From NCBI GenBank assembly GCA_913056495.1, contig CAJXMO010000013.1:50936-114935 (forward strand): DNA of 64,000 nt. Direction: 5' to 3'. The notes beneath the pieces are model-generated. The model was not told where the DNA came from. It worked only from the letters and a program-made list of their open reading frames with translations, and searched no databases. The translations under genes and the position numbers were made by a program. This DNA comes from an uncultured Alteromonadaceae bacterium (GTDB lineage: Bacteria > Pseudomonadota > Gammaproteobacteria > Enterobacterales > Alteromonadaceae). Positions 18,115 to 27,624 of this stretch are shown here, piece by piece. Each line of letters opens with the position of its first letter. Positions within the stretch are counted from its first letter, which is position 1.

Positions 18115-19577
18115 ATTCGCTCCCACTGATTAATTGGTATATTGGATGATGAACACTGACGGTACAAATTAACCATTTTCTGGCAGGCCTCAAACCTCGA
18201 CATACAGGTTTCAAAATGCTTAACTGTTTCCAGTTGCCAGCTTGCCCCTGTCACCCCCTGCTCCAGGCGTTTTTCAATAATACTCAAATAATATCCAGCA
18301 TCCGCTTCATCTACCTGTAAATCTAATAAGCCTTGTTTGGCAACGGGTAAATATTGCCTGATTAATTGTCCAACCGGCTGCTGAGTTAATTTAAACTGTT
18401 GTAAATCCGGCCACATTAAATGAGCCTCAATGCCGGAATGAGCTGCCCGGTAAAAATTAAAGTCGGCAAAATCAAATGGCATCATAGCCATAATATCTGT
18501 AATTTGATTGCGCAAACCATACGCCAAGCCGATGGCAAAAGCCGCATTGGCAACCATATCAATACTACTGGGTCCAGAAGGCAGTGCTCTAAGTTCAATT
18601 CGGATATGACCATTGCCCTGAGCACTATATACCGGCCGGTTCCAGCTCCAGATGGTACCCATATGTAAATTCAGCTCAGCTAAGTCAGGCAGACCAGATA
18701 ATTTTTCTTCCGACAAATAAGGTAATAACACCGGATACAAAGAAACCGCTTCAGCATATAGTTGCCAAGCATCTTGTTTTAGCCAGCCGCAAGCCAGATT
18801 CACTCTGGCCGGTAACTTATGTGCTGCCATATCAGGTAAACGGCAGTCAAGTGTCTGTTTTAATAACGCAATTCGTGTTTCGTGCCAGGCTTTTTTATTT
18901 AAAAACAGCGGGGAATTGGCTGCAATCGCAGTGACTAAAGGCTGAATCAATAAAACGGCATTAAAGACACTGGCAAACTCATGATGCGGTACCATCATAT
19001 GCACTTGAAAAGAGGTATTAGCGCCTTCAGCGGTCACATCCGTCAAATTAAGTTCTATGGTTTCGTCGCCATGAATATCAATATGAAAAGGCTGACCCCG
19101 GGCACTGGATAATTGCTTCGACAACAGCTTGTACCTGAGCTGATTGGTCATATTCTGAATATCTAAATCAGCCCGACTCAAAGTCGGTAATATACCAACA
19201 GCTATCTGGTGGGTATTCAGCATTTTAGTGACCCGCTCAAGCTGCTTGAGCTTCTCAACCATAATAGTTTCAAGCGCAGTGAATGGTCTGCCCTGGGTTA
19301 AAACTGAAGGTAAATTCAGTTCAATATTGTATTGATTGATTTCATATTGAAATAAAGAGTCATCCAGTAACTCTATGACTTGCTCATTAACACAAGCCGG
19401 TTTTAAATTATTATCGATCAGGTAGAGTTCAAGTTCAGCGCCCAGTCGCAAACTTTCATTGCCAAACTCTGGCAGTTGGATGATGCCTTTGAGCGTATCC
19501 AGTTGGCTAATCAACCTTTCCCGAAAGCGGACAAAATCAGCATGTGAAAAATGCTGTTGAATGATTTTTTGCCCCAT
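18099..19577 (-). CDS. Glutamate-cysteine-ligase-fold (GCS2/YbdK-like) enzyme
   Basis: 492 residues from the ATG at 19577. Features of the GCS2 carboxylate-amine ligase fold include RLGAELELYLID (metal-binding ExE), GANTSFQVHMMVP and the HIRIELRALPSGPSSIDMVANAAFAIG segment. Such enzymes use ATP to join a glutamate-like carboxylate to an amine. The translationally coupled AstE/AspA-like hydrolase makes a small amide-metabolism pair likely. Genuine gshA is usually a different, larger protein in gammaproteobacteria, so I do not use that symbol. Confidence 0.7.
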   Translation of the reverse strand: MGQKIIQQHFSHADFVRFRERLISQLDTLKGIIQLPEFGNESLRLGAELELYLIDNNLKPACVNEQVIELLDDSLFQYEINQYNIELNLPSVLTQGRPFTALETIMVEKLKQLERVTKMLNTHQIAVGILPTLSRADLDIQNMTNQLRYKLLSKQLSSARGQPFHIDIHGDETIELNLTDVTAEGANTSFQVHMMVPHHEFASVFNAVLLIQPLVTAIAANSPLFLNKKAWHETRIALLKQTLDCRLPDMAAHKLPARVNLACGWLKQDAWQLYAEAVSLYPVLLPYLSEEKLSGLPDLAELNLHMGTIWSWNRPVYSAQGNGHIRIELRALPSGPSSIDMVANAAFAIGLAYGLRNQITDIMAMMPFDFADFNFYRAAHSGIEAHLMWPDLQQFKLTQQPVGQLIRQYLPVAKQGLLDLQVDEADAGYYLSIIEKRLEQGVTGASWQLETVKHFETCMSRFEACQKMVNLYRQCSSSNIPINQWERIWQSS

Positions 19578-19702
19578 AAAACCCAACTTGATCAATAAAT
19601 AAACTTAAGTATAGTCAATCAAACGTAAAATATACTTGCACTTAGCCGGTAGATCACAATAATGTGCGACACTGATATAAACCTAACTAGCCAGTAAAGA
19701 AG

Positions 19703-20428
19703 ATGACTGAAACGCCACAAGACAGATTAAAACGAGCGCAGGATAGCGGCCGTGTTATTCGAGAAATCAAAAGCTTTGTTGTTCGCCAGGGTCGGTTAAC
19801 AAAAGGTCAGGAAGCTGCGATTGAAACCTTTTGGCCCACTATGGGACTGGAACATCAAAAGCAAGCTTACAACTGGCAAGCCGTATTTGGCAATCAGAAC
19901 CCGGTTACACTGGAAATCGGCTTTGGAATGGGCAGCTCACTGGTAGAAATGGCAAAAGCAGCACCGGAGCAAAACTTTGTTGGCATTGAAGTGCATCACC
20001 CGGGTGTCGGTGCCTGTTTAAAAGAAGCAAGCGACGCGGGTTTAACGAATTTACGCCTGATTTCACATGATGCCGTAGAAATCTTAAAAGACAGCATTGC
20101 CGATAACAGCCTGGCATGTGTTCAGTTGTTTTTCCCGGATCCCTGGCATAAAAAGCGCCATCATAAACGCAGAATAGTCCAACCTCAGTTTGCTGAATTA
20201 TTACGTCAGAAATTAAAAGTCGGTGGTATTTTCCATATGGCAACTGACTGGGAAAATTATGCGGAACATATGGCTGAAGTCATGAATGCAGCACCGGGCT
20301 ACCAAAATATGGCGACAGACGGCGATTATATGCCCAGACCTGAGCATAGACCATTAACGAAGTTCGAGAAGCGTGGCCATAACCTTGGGCATGGCGTCTG
20401 GGATTTAATGTATAAAAAAGCAGAATAA
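19703..20428 (+). CDS. trmB: tRNA (guanine-N7-)-methyltransferase
   Basis: 241 residues with the TrmB family pattern: the SAM-binding loop [11 protein letters not shown], then [13 protein letters not shown], and the catalytic region [19 protein letters not shown]. It methylates G46 in the variable loop of tRNAs. The length and the N-terminal [17 protein letters not shown] block are standard. It is followed by a terminator and stands alone. Confidence 0.95.
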   Translation: MTETPQDRLKRAQDSGRVIREIKSFVVRQGRLTKGQEAAIETFWPTMGLEHQKQAYNWQAVFGNQNPVTLEIGFGMGSSLVEMAKAAPEQNFVGIEVHHPGVGACLKEASDAGLTNLRLISHDAVEILKDSIADNSLACVQLFFPDPWHKKRHHKRRIVQPQFAELLRQKLKVGGIFHMATDWENYAEHMAEVMNAAPGYQNMATDGDYMPRPEHRPLTKFEKRGHNLGHGVWDLMYKKAE

Positions 20429-20443
20429 ACTGTGCTTGATACT

Positions 20444-20483
20444 AAAGCCGCAGAAAGGTGAATACCAGTCAGCGGCTTTTTTA
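20444..20483 (+). terminator. Rho-independent terminator after trmB
   Basis: Stem AAAGCCGC / GCGGCTTT with a 20-nt loop, followed by TTTTATC. It starts 16 bp after the trmB stop and may also end the convergent MFS transcript. Confidence 0.6.
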
Positions 20484-20496
20484 TCACTCACAGGGC

Positions 20497-21936
20497 TTAC
20501 CCCTGCATTTGCTCTAACTCTTTACCTTTGGTTTCTTGCACCATTTTAAAAACAAATACAGCGGAAATAGCGGCACAAATGGCATAGAAGCCATAGGAAC
20601 CTGCCAAACCAATTGACCCTAGCATAATCGGGAATGTCATCGTAATCGCAAAATTGGCTGCCCACTGGAAGAAACCGGCAATGGCCAATCCGACCCCGCG
20701 GATACGGTTTGGAAACATTTCACCTAACATCACCCACATAACGGGCCCCCAAGACATATTAAAAAAGACAACATACAAGTTAGCAAAAATCAGTGCCAGA
20801 GTGCCCATAGCATCGCTTAATTGAGGCTGACCCGCATCATTTAAGGTCGCCGTATTGAACGCATAAGCCGCAACGCTCAAAGTAACCGCCATGCCAACTG
20901 AGCCTATCCATAACAAGGGTTTTCGACCTATTTTATCAACCAGCGCGATGGCAACCAGACAGGCACCTATGCTCAGCGACCCTGATAATATATTGATAAA
21001 TAAAGCATCACTTTCAGAAAACCCCACTGACTGCCATAATACAGCACCGTAATAAAAGACCACATTAATCCCGACAAATTGCTGGAATACAGCTAAGCCA
21101 ATACCTATCCATATAATTGGACGAATTTTATTAGTTGTTTTATCGAATATATCGCTAATTTTGGGTTTATCAGAGGAGTGAGAGACGGTTTGATCAATTT
21201 CAGACAGCTTAATGTTCGCTTCGGCTTCACCGTATAAACGCGTTAATGTATTTAACGCTTTGTCATTTTGATGGCGGGCTACCAGATATCGCGGACTTTC
21301 CGGAATTAAAAATAACGCCAATAAAAAGATCCCCGCTGGAATCAGCTCGACCCAAAACATCCAGCGCCAGGTTTCAAAATCCATCCAAAGCATATTAAGT
21401 GCCGAACCTGAAATTTCGGCAAGCAGGTAATTACTTAAAAAAGCAGCTGTTAATCCCGAAATGATAGCAACCTGTTGAATCGTTGAAAGTCTGCCCCGAT
21501 AGCGTGCTGGCGCGACTTCACTGATATAGGCTGGCGTCATCACGCTGGCAGCCCCGACTGCCAGACCACCCACTACGCGATAAAAGATAAACCAGCCAGA
21601 CTCAGTAGAAATACCAGTGCCCCAAGCTGACAACAGAAATAAAATGGCGGATAGAACCAACATGGTTTTGCGCCCGTAAATATCAGCTAAGCGCCCCGCT
21701 GCTGCGGCGCCAACTGCGCAACCCAACAGCATAGAGGCGACATTAAATCCGGTCCCGACAGAATCCGAATTAAATGCGACCTGAATGCCTTCTACCGTAC
21801 CATTAATGACACCACTGTCATAACCAAATAAAAATCCCCCTATTGTTGCAATGCAACTAATCAGAATAATAAATGCTTTATTTTCAGCCTGTGCGGTTAC
21901 ACTTTGCTCATCTGCAGTGATTCCTAAATTTTCCAT
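20497..21936 (-). CDS. MFS sugar porter (sugar:H+ symporter)
   Basis: 479 residues with twelve membrane segments and the sugar-porter signatures: GYDSGVINGT in TM1, GRLADIYGRKTML in loop 2-3, PESPRYL after TM6, GRKPLLWIGS in loop 8-9, and ETKGKELEQMQ at the C terminus (the PETKG-type motif). It probably imports glucose or another hexose with protons. It is monocistronic; the 21937-22077 gap shows no clear operator. It could import the glucose released by the starch locus 8 kb away, but nothing in the sequence links them directly. Confidence 0.87.
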   Translation of the reverse strand: MENLGITADEQSVTAQAENKAFIILISCIATIGGFLFGYDSGVINGTVEGIQVAFNSDSVGTGFNVASMLLGCAVGAAAAGRLADIYGRKTMLVLSAILFLLSAWGTGISTESGWFIFYRVVGGLAVGAASVMTPAYISEVAPARYRGRLSTIQQVAIISGLTAAFLSNYLLAEISGSALNMLWMDFETWRWMFWVELIPAGIFLLALFLIPESPRYLVARHQNDKALNTLTRLYGEAEANIKLSEIDQTVSHSSDKPKISDIFDKTTNKIRPIIWIGIGLAVFQQFVGINVVFYYGAVLWQSVGFSESDALFINILSGSLSIGACLVAIALVDKIGRKPLLWIGSVGMAVTLSVAAYAFNTATLNDAGQPQLSDAMGTLALIFANLYVVFFNMSWGPVMWVMLGEMFPNRIRGVGLAIAGFFQWAANFAITMTFPIMLGSIGLAGSYGFYAICAAISAVFVFKMVQETKGKELEQMQG

Positions 21937-22077
21937 CTGGCCGCCTTACTTATCATTAACAAATGTAAAACAAAATGATATCTCAAAAATCACATCTCTG
22001 CGATTGAAAAATATCATAAGGTTATTACAATAATTTACATTAAGCTTGGCGAGCAGGCTGATAACCTCAAAGCACGT

Positions 22078-22668
22078 TTATTCCCACCCCTCTACACCAC
22101 TCATGTCAGGGAGTTGATGAGCGATCCCTTTATGACAATCAATACAGGTTTTTTCGCCACTGGCCAATGCAGAGCTATGCATGGCAACGGCTCTTTGACT
22201 CTGCATGGTAAAATCCATCGAATCAAAGTTATGACAGTTTCTACATTCAAGTGAATCATTCGCTTTTAATCTCGCCCACTCATGTTCGGCAAGCTCACGA
22301 CGTTTATCGAGAAATTTTTCGCGAGTATTAATGGTACCGAATACTTTGCCCCAAACCTCTTTTGACGCTGCCATTTTACGTGCAATTTTATCTGTCCATT
22401 CATGCGGCACATGACAGTCCGGACAAGTAGCGCGTACACCTGAACGATTCGAATAATGTATGGTTGATTGAAGTTCCTGATACACATTGGCTTCCATCTC
22501 ATGGCAGCCAATGCAAAACGCCTCCCGGTTGGTCATTTCCAGCGCAGTATTAAATCCCCCCCAAAAGAAGATACCCGCTAAAAATCCGCCCAGCGTTAAA
22601 AACCCCAAGCTAAAATGAACACTCGGGCGTTTAAACGTCTGCCAGGCTTGTTTAAGCAGCTTAATCAT
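22078..22668 (-). CDS. napC: Periplasmic nitrate reductase tetraheme cytochrome c, NapC/NirT family
   Basis: 196 residues: one N-terminal membrane anchor ([19 protein letters not shown]) and four CxxCH heme sites (CIGCH, CPDCH, CRNCH, CIDCH). NapC passes electrons from menaquinol or ubiquinol to NapB/NapA. It is the last gene of the nap operon and overlaps napB by 8 bp. Confidence 0.95.
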   Translation of the reverse strand: MIKLLKQAWQTFKRPSVHFSLGFLTLGGFLAGIFFWGGFNTALEMTNREAFCIGCHEMEANVYQELQSTIHYSNRSGVRATCPDCHVPHEWTDKIARKMAASKEVWGKVFGTINTREKFLDKRRELAEHEWARLKANDSLECRNCHNFDSMDFTMQSQRAVAMHSSALASGEKTCIDCHKGIAHQLPDMSGVEGWE

Positions 22669-23125
22669 CCTGGGCTCCTTCTGCGTTGGCTTTGATCAGT
22701 TGTTTCATATCCACAAACTCATTTTCAACAACAGCTTTTGCATCCGTTTGTGGAACATGGCATTGATTGCAGAAATAACGTCTGGGTGATATTTCTGCTA
22801 AAAAGTTACCGTCTCTGTCCATAAAATGAGTGACCGAAATCATAGGAGCCTGGCTTTCTTCAGTGCGATTACGGCTATGACAAGCCATACATTTATTCAC
22901 ATTCAGGTTTATCTCATAACCCCGAATATTATGTGGAATTAAAGGCGGCTGCATCGGATAATTGCGCGCCTGTTTCACATCGTTATTAACCGGCTTAGCA
23001 ATCGGGGGTGAAGATACCTCCTGATCAATTTCAGCTTTCAAAATTGGATTAATAGGCTCTGCTACTGCAAATTTAGCTAAGCTAATCAGAACCAAGGTTT
23101 TAATCATTCGTTTAAACAGTTTCAT
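22661..23125 (-). CDS. napB: Periplasmic nitrate reductase di-heme cytochrome subunit
   Basis: 154 residues with a signal peptide ([12 protein letters not shown]) and two CxxCH motifs, [12 protein letters not shown] and [12 protein letters not shown]. Its conserved [14 protein letters not shown] precedes the first heme site. It relays electrons from NapC to NapA. It starts 10 bp after napA. Confidence 0.95.
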   Translation of the reverse strand: MKLFKRMIKTLVLISLAKFAVAEPINPILKAEIDQEVSSPPIAKPVNNDVKQARNYPMQPPLIPHNIRGYEINLNVNKCMACHSRNRTEESQAPMISVTHFMDRDGNFLAEISPRRYFCNQCHVPQTDAKAVVENEFVDMKQLIKANAEGAQDD

Positions 23126-23135
23126 TGCCCAGCTC

Positions 23136-25631
23136 CTATACCTTAACTACTTTGACCGCACATTTTTTGAAGTCAGTCTGTTTTGAAATCGGATCGGTTG
23201 CATCCAGAGTCACTTTGTTAATTAAGCGCGCTGCATCAAACCAAGGTACAAATACCAAACCTTGAGGCGGTCTATTGCGCCCTCGGGTTTCAACCCGAAT
23301 CTTGATTTCGCCCCGCCTTGAAATCAGTTTAACTTCTTCACCGCGACGTAAATTACGCTTTTTGGCATCTTCGGGATGCATATACATAAGCGCATACGGA
23401 ATTGATTTGTGCAATTCGGGCACTCTTTGTGTCATAGATCCGCTATGCCAGTGTTCAAGTACACGACCTGTGCTCAACCACAAATCAAACTCTTCATCTG
23501 GTGATTCTGCAGGTGGCTCATATGGCAATGCATAAATCACAGCTTTACCATCCGGTTTGCCATAAAACTCAAATCCTTTACCCGGTTTTACATAAGGGTC
23601 ACTGCCTTCACGAAAGCGCCACAGTGTTTCTTTGCCGTCCACCACAGGCCATCTTAACCCTCGCTCCTGATGGTATCTGTCGTAGGGTGCTAAATCGTGT
23701 CCGTGATCCCGCCCAAAAGTGGCATATTCTTCAAATAACCCTTTTTGAATGTAAAAACCAAATGCTCTTGATTCAACATTCAACCTTTCATCCGGCACTT
23801 CATCCAGCTTGTAGCGATTCACATTTCCGTTTTCAAATAAGACTTCGAATAAAGTTTTATTGGCAAGCTCAGGTTGTTTAGCGACCAAATCAGCCGGCCA
23901 GGCTTCTTTAATTTTAATTCGTTTGGCCAACTGAGCGATTTGCCACAAATCAGATTTAGCATCGCCCGGCGCTTCAACTTGCTGATACCAGGCTTGTGTG
24001 CGTCGTTCTGCGTTACCGTAAGCACCTTCTTTTTCTACCCACATTGCAGTAGGTAAAATCAAGTCGGCAGCCTGAGCCGTAACTGTCGGGTAAGCATCAC
24101 TGACGATAATAAAATTGTCCGGATTACGGTATCCCGGGTAGGCTTCTTCATTGATATTGGCGGCAGCTTGCATATTGTTATTGCACTGAACCCAATATAC
24201 ATTCAACTTACTGTCTTTTAGCATGCGATTATGTAAAACCGCATGATAACCGGGTTTAGCCGGCACTGTGCCTTCAGGTAAACGCCAGATTTTTTCGGCT
24301 AGTGCTCTGTGTTTTGGATTAGCGACCACCATATCAGCCGGTAGTCTATGACTGAAAGTCCCAACTTCACGCGCAGTACCGCAAGCTGAAGGCTGACCGG
24401 TTAATGAGAATGGACTATTACCCGGCGTTGAAATTTTACCGGTTAATAAGTGAATATTGTAAATCAGATTATTACACCAAACCCCTCGGGTATGCTGGTT
24501 AAAGCCCATTGTCCAAAAGGAAGTTACCTTTTTATCCGGATCAGCATAAAGCTCAGCCAGTGCTTCAAGTTGTTCTACGCTAACACCGGACAATTCAGCA
24601 ACATATTCAGCTGTGTAATCACTGACAAACGCTTTAAACTCATCAAATGTAATGGCTTCAGACGCCCCAGCTTTATCTGCATTTTTTGCACTTTTTTGCA
24701 GCGGGTGATCATCTCTTAATCCATACCCGATATCCGTAGCACCACGTTTGAAGTTGGTATGTTTACCAACAAATTCCCAATTTACTTTCTCATTCTGAAT
24801 AATATAGTTGGCAATATAATTCAAAATCGCTAAATCAGTTTGTGGTGTAAAAATAACCGGCACATCGGCTAAATCAAAGCTTCGATGGCGGAATGTGGAT
24901 AATACAGCGACTTTAACATCCGGATTACTCAAGCGTCTGTCGGTTACCCTTGTCCATAAAATGGGGTGCATTTCAGCCATGTTTGAGCCCCATAAGACAA
25001 ACGCATCTGCATTTTCAATGTCGTCATAACAGCCCATAGGTTCATCAATACCAAAGGTGCGCATAAAACCACCCACGGCTGATGCCATACAATGTCTGGC
25101 ATTTGGGTCAATATGGTTACTTCTGAAACCCGCTTTCATCAGTTTAACTGCAGCATACCCCTCCATAACAGTCCACTGACCTGAACCAAACATGCCAATG
25201 CTATTGCCACCGTTTTTTGCGAGTGCGGCTTTATATTTATCCGCCATGATATCAAAAGCCGTATCCCAGCTGACCGGAGTAAAGTCACCATTTTTATCAT
25301 ACTGACCATTTTTCATTCTTAATAAGGGTTGGGTCAGCCTGTCTTCACCGTACATAATTTTTGATAAAAAGTAGCCTTTAACACAATTTAGGCCCTTATT
25401 AACCGGTGCCTTAATATCACCATGAGTTGCAACCACTTTGCCATCTTTAGTCGCGACATTAATCCCACATCCGGTACCACAGAAACGACAGGGTGCTTTG
25501 TCCCATTTCAGTTTGGTATGCTCAGAATGGGTAATTAAATTGCTCGCTGAAGCGGGCACTGACATACCGGCTGCACTGGCTGCGACACTGACAGCACTCG
25601 CTTTTACAAAATCTCGTCTGCTAAATTTCAT
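23136..25631 (-). CDS. napA: Periplasmic nitrate reductase catalytic subunit
   Basis: 831 residues, the usual size. It has a Tat signal ([19 protein letters not shown]), an N-terminal [4Fe-4S] site CRFCGTGCG with the last Cys in GLNCVKG, and the Mo-bis-MGD ligand Cys in ARHCMASAV. It reduces nitrate to nitrite in the periplasm with electrons from NapB. Tat export is consistent with the folded cofactor and with chaperone NapD encoded 21 bp upstream. Confidence 0.97.
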   Translation of the reverse strand: MKFSRRDFVKASAVSVAASAAGMSVPASASNLITHSEHTKLKWDKAPCRFCGTGCGINVATKDGKVVATHGDIKAPVNKGLNCVKGYFLSKIMYGEDRLTQPLLRMKNGQYDKNGDFTPVSWDTAFDIMADKYKAALAKNGGNSIGMFGSGQWTVMEGYAAVKLMKAGFRSNHIDPNARHCMASAVGGFMRTFGIDEPMGCYDDIENADAFVLWGSNMAEMHPILWTRVTDRRLSNPDVKVAVLSTFRHRSFDLADVPVIFTPQTDLAILNYIANYIIQNEKVNWEFVGKHTNFKRGATDIGYGLRDDHPLQKSAKNADKAGASEAITFDEFKAFVSDYTAEYVAELSGVSVEQLEALAELYADPDKKVTSFWTMGFNQHTRGVWCNNLIYNIHLLTGKISTPGNSPFSLTGQPSACGTAREVGTFSHRLPADMVVANPKHRALAEKIWRLPEGTVPAKPGYHAVLHNRMLKDSKLNVYWVQCNNNMQAAANINEEAYPGYRNPDNFIIVSDAYPTVTAQAADLILPTAMWVEKEGAYGNAERRTQAWYQQVEAPGDAKSDLWQIAQLAKRIKIKEAWPADLVAKQPELANKTLFEVLFENGNVNRYKLDEVPDERLNVESRAFGFYIQKGLFEEYATFGRDHGHDLAPYDRYHQERGLRWPVVDGKETLWRFREGSDPYVKPGKGFEFYGKPDGKAVIYALPYEPPAESPDEEFDLWLSTGRVLEHWHSGSMTQRVPELHKSIPYALMYMHPEDAKKRNLRRGEEVKLISRRGEIKIRVETRGRNRPPQGLVFVPWFDAARLINKVTLDATDPISKQTDFKKCAVKVVKV

Positions 25632-25652
25632 TCTTGTATCCCCACTAGCTAT

Positions 25653-25934
25653 TTAAGCAAGTTTTTCAGCAGCCAATGGCTCTGCTGAATCAGTAAAATA
25701 TTCGTGATAAACAGGTACTGATTGAATCACCCCGTTAATTAACGAGATACAGTCCATCAGGCCTGCCAGTTGTTTTTGATTTGCTGCTTCAAGTGTAATT
25801 ATCGCTTTGCCTTGTTCGACAGCGTGTAATTCACAGCCCTGAACCGTTTTTAAACGCGAAACCAGTGTTGACTCCTGCTCTGGTTCAAAATAGACAATCA
25901 AACTTGAGATATGACATTCTGTTGGCTCATTCAT
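25653..25934 (-). CDS. napD: NapA-specific Tat chaperone
   Basis: 93 residues, opening with ECHISSLIVYFEPEQE and showing the small ferredoxin-like fold of NapD. NapD binds the NapA twin-arginine signal and delays export until the Mo cofactor is inserted. It overlaps napF by 4 bp (ATGA). Confidence 0.92.
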   Translation of the reverse strand: MNEPTECHISSLIVYFEPEQESTLVSRLKTVQGCELHAVEQGKAIITLEAANQKQLAGLMDCISLINGVIQSVPVYHEYFTDSAEPLAAEKLA

Positions 25935-26458
25935 GAAACTGTCCTTTTAGTTGATAAGGGCTCGGGCTGTGTTGGCTGAAACTGAATAGCATCCACCGGG
26001 CAAGGAGCCGCACAGGCGCCACAACTGGTGCATAGCTCGAGCGATATTTTGGGTTTGGCAATAGCGCTTTGCTTATAGGTAAACTGAATTGCCATGGGTT
26101 CGCAGTTTTCAGCGCAGCTTCGGCAATAAATATCTTGCTCTGTAAGACAAGACGAATTAATCAGGGGCTGATGCTGAATGGTTTGTGGATTTAACTGAGA
26201 CAAGGCAGATGGCTGGCAAACATCGACACATTTCTGACAATATTCACATTCCGCCTTTTGAAAATTAAGTTCGGGATAACCGGAATTGCCAATTTGAATG
26301 ACTTTGGTCGGACAAATATCAATGCACGCATTGCATTGCGTACATTTTGCAATAAAGTCGGCTTCATTGCCGCTGTAAGGTGGCCTGATAACATTATAGT
26401 CAGATTGCGCCTTTGCAACCTTCCCTGTTAACCAAGCCCTTTTATTCAAATCGGGCAT
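25931..26458 (-). CDS. napF: Ferredoxin-type protein of the nap operon
   Basis: 175 residues with four cysteine clusters for [4Fe-4S] centres: CTQCNACIDICP, CEYCQKCVDVCQ, CRSCAENCEP and CTSCGACAAPCP. The third is an incomplete spacing, as often seen in NapF. It is a cytoplasmic accessory protein that helps NapA maturation. No napG or napH is present, so the electron path is the NapC type. Confidence 0.93.
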   Translation of the reverse strand: MPDLNKRAWLTGKVAKAQSDYNVIRPPYSGNEADFIAKCTQCNACIDICPTKVIQIGNSGYPELNFQKAECEYCQKCVDVCQPSALSQLNPQTIQHQPLINSSCLTEQDIYCRSCAENCEPMAIQFTYKQSAIAKPKISLELCTSCGACAAPCPVDAIQFQPTQPEPLSTKRTVS

Positions 26459-26483
26459 AGTATTAAATTAATTGTCTGGCGGA

Positions 26484-26639
26484 TTAAAAGTGAGTGGGCG
26501 CAAATAAAAGCTGGCTAATCCAAATGGCAAATCCATAACCACTGACCAGAAGAACACTCAGAACCGGGAATAAAACCACTGTTATAAATAAAAACATTCC
26601 GAGTTCTCGTTTTTTGCTAATTGATTCCTGTTCTTGCAT
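26484..26639 (-). CDS. napE: Small membrane protein NapE, first gene of the nap operon
   Basis: A 51-residue reading frame, MQEQESISKKRELGMFLF..., ending APTHF. It has one membrane segment and the NapE hallmark KKRELGMFLF followed by VVLFPVLSVLLVSGYGF. It stops 25 bp before napF, giving the order napEFDABC. The function of NapE is unknown; it is a regular member of nap operons of this type. Confidence 0.85.
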   Translation of the reverse strand: MQEQESISKKRELGMFLFITVVLFPVLSVLLVSGYGFAIWISQLLFAPTHF

Positions 26640-26707
26640 AACCCCATCCAACTATTTAATCTGGCTAATTTTCCATCCTATGCTAATGAATAAAGATGGA
26701 TCAGACT

Positions 26708-26721
26708 TTGATATATATCAA
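26708..26721. promoter_or_regulatory. FNR/EtrA-type box upstream of nap operon
   Basis: TTGATATATATCAA matches the FNR consensus TTGAT-N4-ATCAA perfectly. Its centre is 75 bp upstream of the napE start. If it acts at the usual -41.5 position, transcription would start near 26673. It implies induction of nap under low oxygen. The rest of the 26640-26907 gap holds no gene. Confidence 0.8.
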
Positions 26722-26907
26722 ACAAAAACCGGCTTTTAATAAATTGATGGTTGGACCAGGATAGTGCAAAAAATAGCCCTTTTAGTGCAACTCTGCTCAT
26801 TGAATATTTTGACAAAATGTTAAACTTATGATTTTTAAAGAAATTAAAAAAAGGATCGCTTCTTGCTTATTGTCAATTTACATTAATAGCAAAGTCGTTA
26901 GTAAGAT

Positions 26908-27513
26908 ATGCAAAGTCAATATAAATCGCAAAGTAGCAATGGGTTAAAAGTCCTCTTATTAGTCGAAGACTCAAACTACGATAGAGATCTGCAAAATGCA
27001 TTGATCACATGTGGTTATCATGTCTTCCCAAGACTCACTAAAGTCTCGATACTGAAAGTCGTTGATGAGGTAGCACCAGATGTCATCGTACTGGATGTCG
27101 ACAGACTCAGCAGTGAAGATATCCACAGTCTCACTATAGTCAATCAAATCGATCCTAAACCTATCGTCGTATTTACTGAGTTTTCTGATGAATTTATGAT
27201 CAATAAATTGATCAATTCACAAATTAATGCTTATGTGGTCGGCGATAAAATGCCACACCATGTGGGTCCAACCATGCAAGTCGCTATCGCCAGGTTTAAT
27301 CAGGTGCAATCACTGAAAAAAGAATTGGATGAAACCAAGCGCCGCCTGGATGGACGCAAATGGATTGATAAAGCCAAAGGCATACTGATGGAACACAAAG
27401 GACTGTCTGAAGATCAGGCATACAAAACATTGAGAAAAATGGCGATGGATAATAGCCAGAAGATTGATGATGTTGCCAAAAATGTGGTTTCAGTTATGCA
27501 GGCTGTAAGCTAA
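26908..27513 (+). CDS. NasT-like response regulator with ANTAR RNA-binding domain
   Basis: 201 residues. The N-terminal ~120 form a receiver-like domain (VLLLVEDSNYDRDL, then DVIVLDVD with the possible phospho-acceptor). After a coiled-coil linker (FNQVQSLKKELDETKRRL) comes the ANTAR domain: RKWIDKAKGILMEHKGLSEDQAYKTLRKMAM. ANTAR proteins bind two-hairpin leader RNAs and prevent termination. NasT usually works with the nitrate sensor NasS, which is not encoded here. It is divergent from the nap operon, so nitrate-linked control is likely, but its RNA target was not found in the window. Confidence 0.8.
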   Translation: MQSQYKSQSSNGLKVLLLVEDSNYDRDLQNALITCGYHVFPRLTKVSILKVVDEVAPDVIVLDVDRLSSEDIHSLTIVNQIDPKPIVVFTEFSDEFMINKLINSQINAYVVGDKMPHHVGPTMQVAIARFNQVQSLKKELDETKRRLDGRKWIDKAKGILMEHKGLSEDQAYKTLRKMAMDNSQKIDDVAKNVVSVMQAVS

Positions 27514-27624
27514 TCCGACCATTCATTAAATACTAAAGATTAGCTATTAACTCCGTTTAAAACTTTATATGATTAAACCTGATTAGATTTTAATCATTAC
27601 TAAAATAATTTAAACGGAGTTTAT

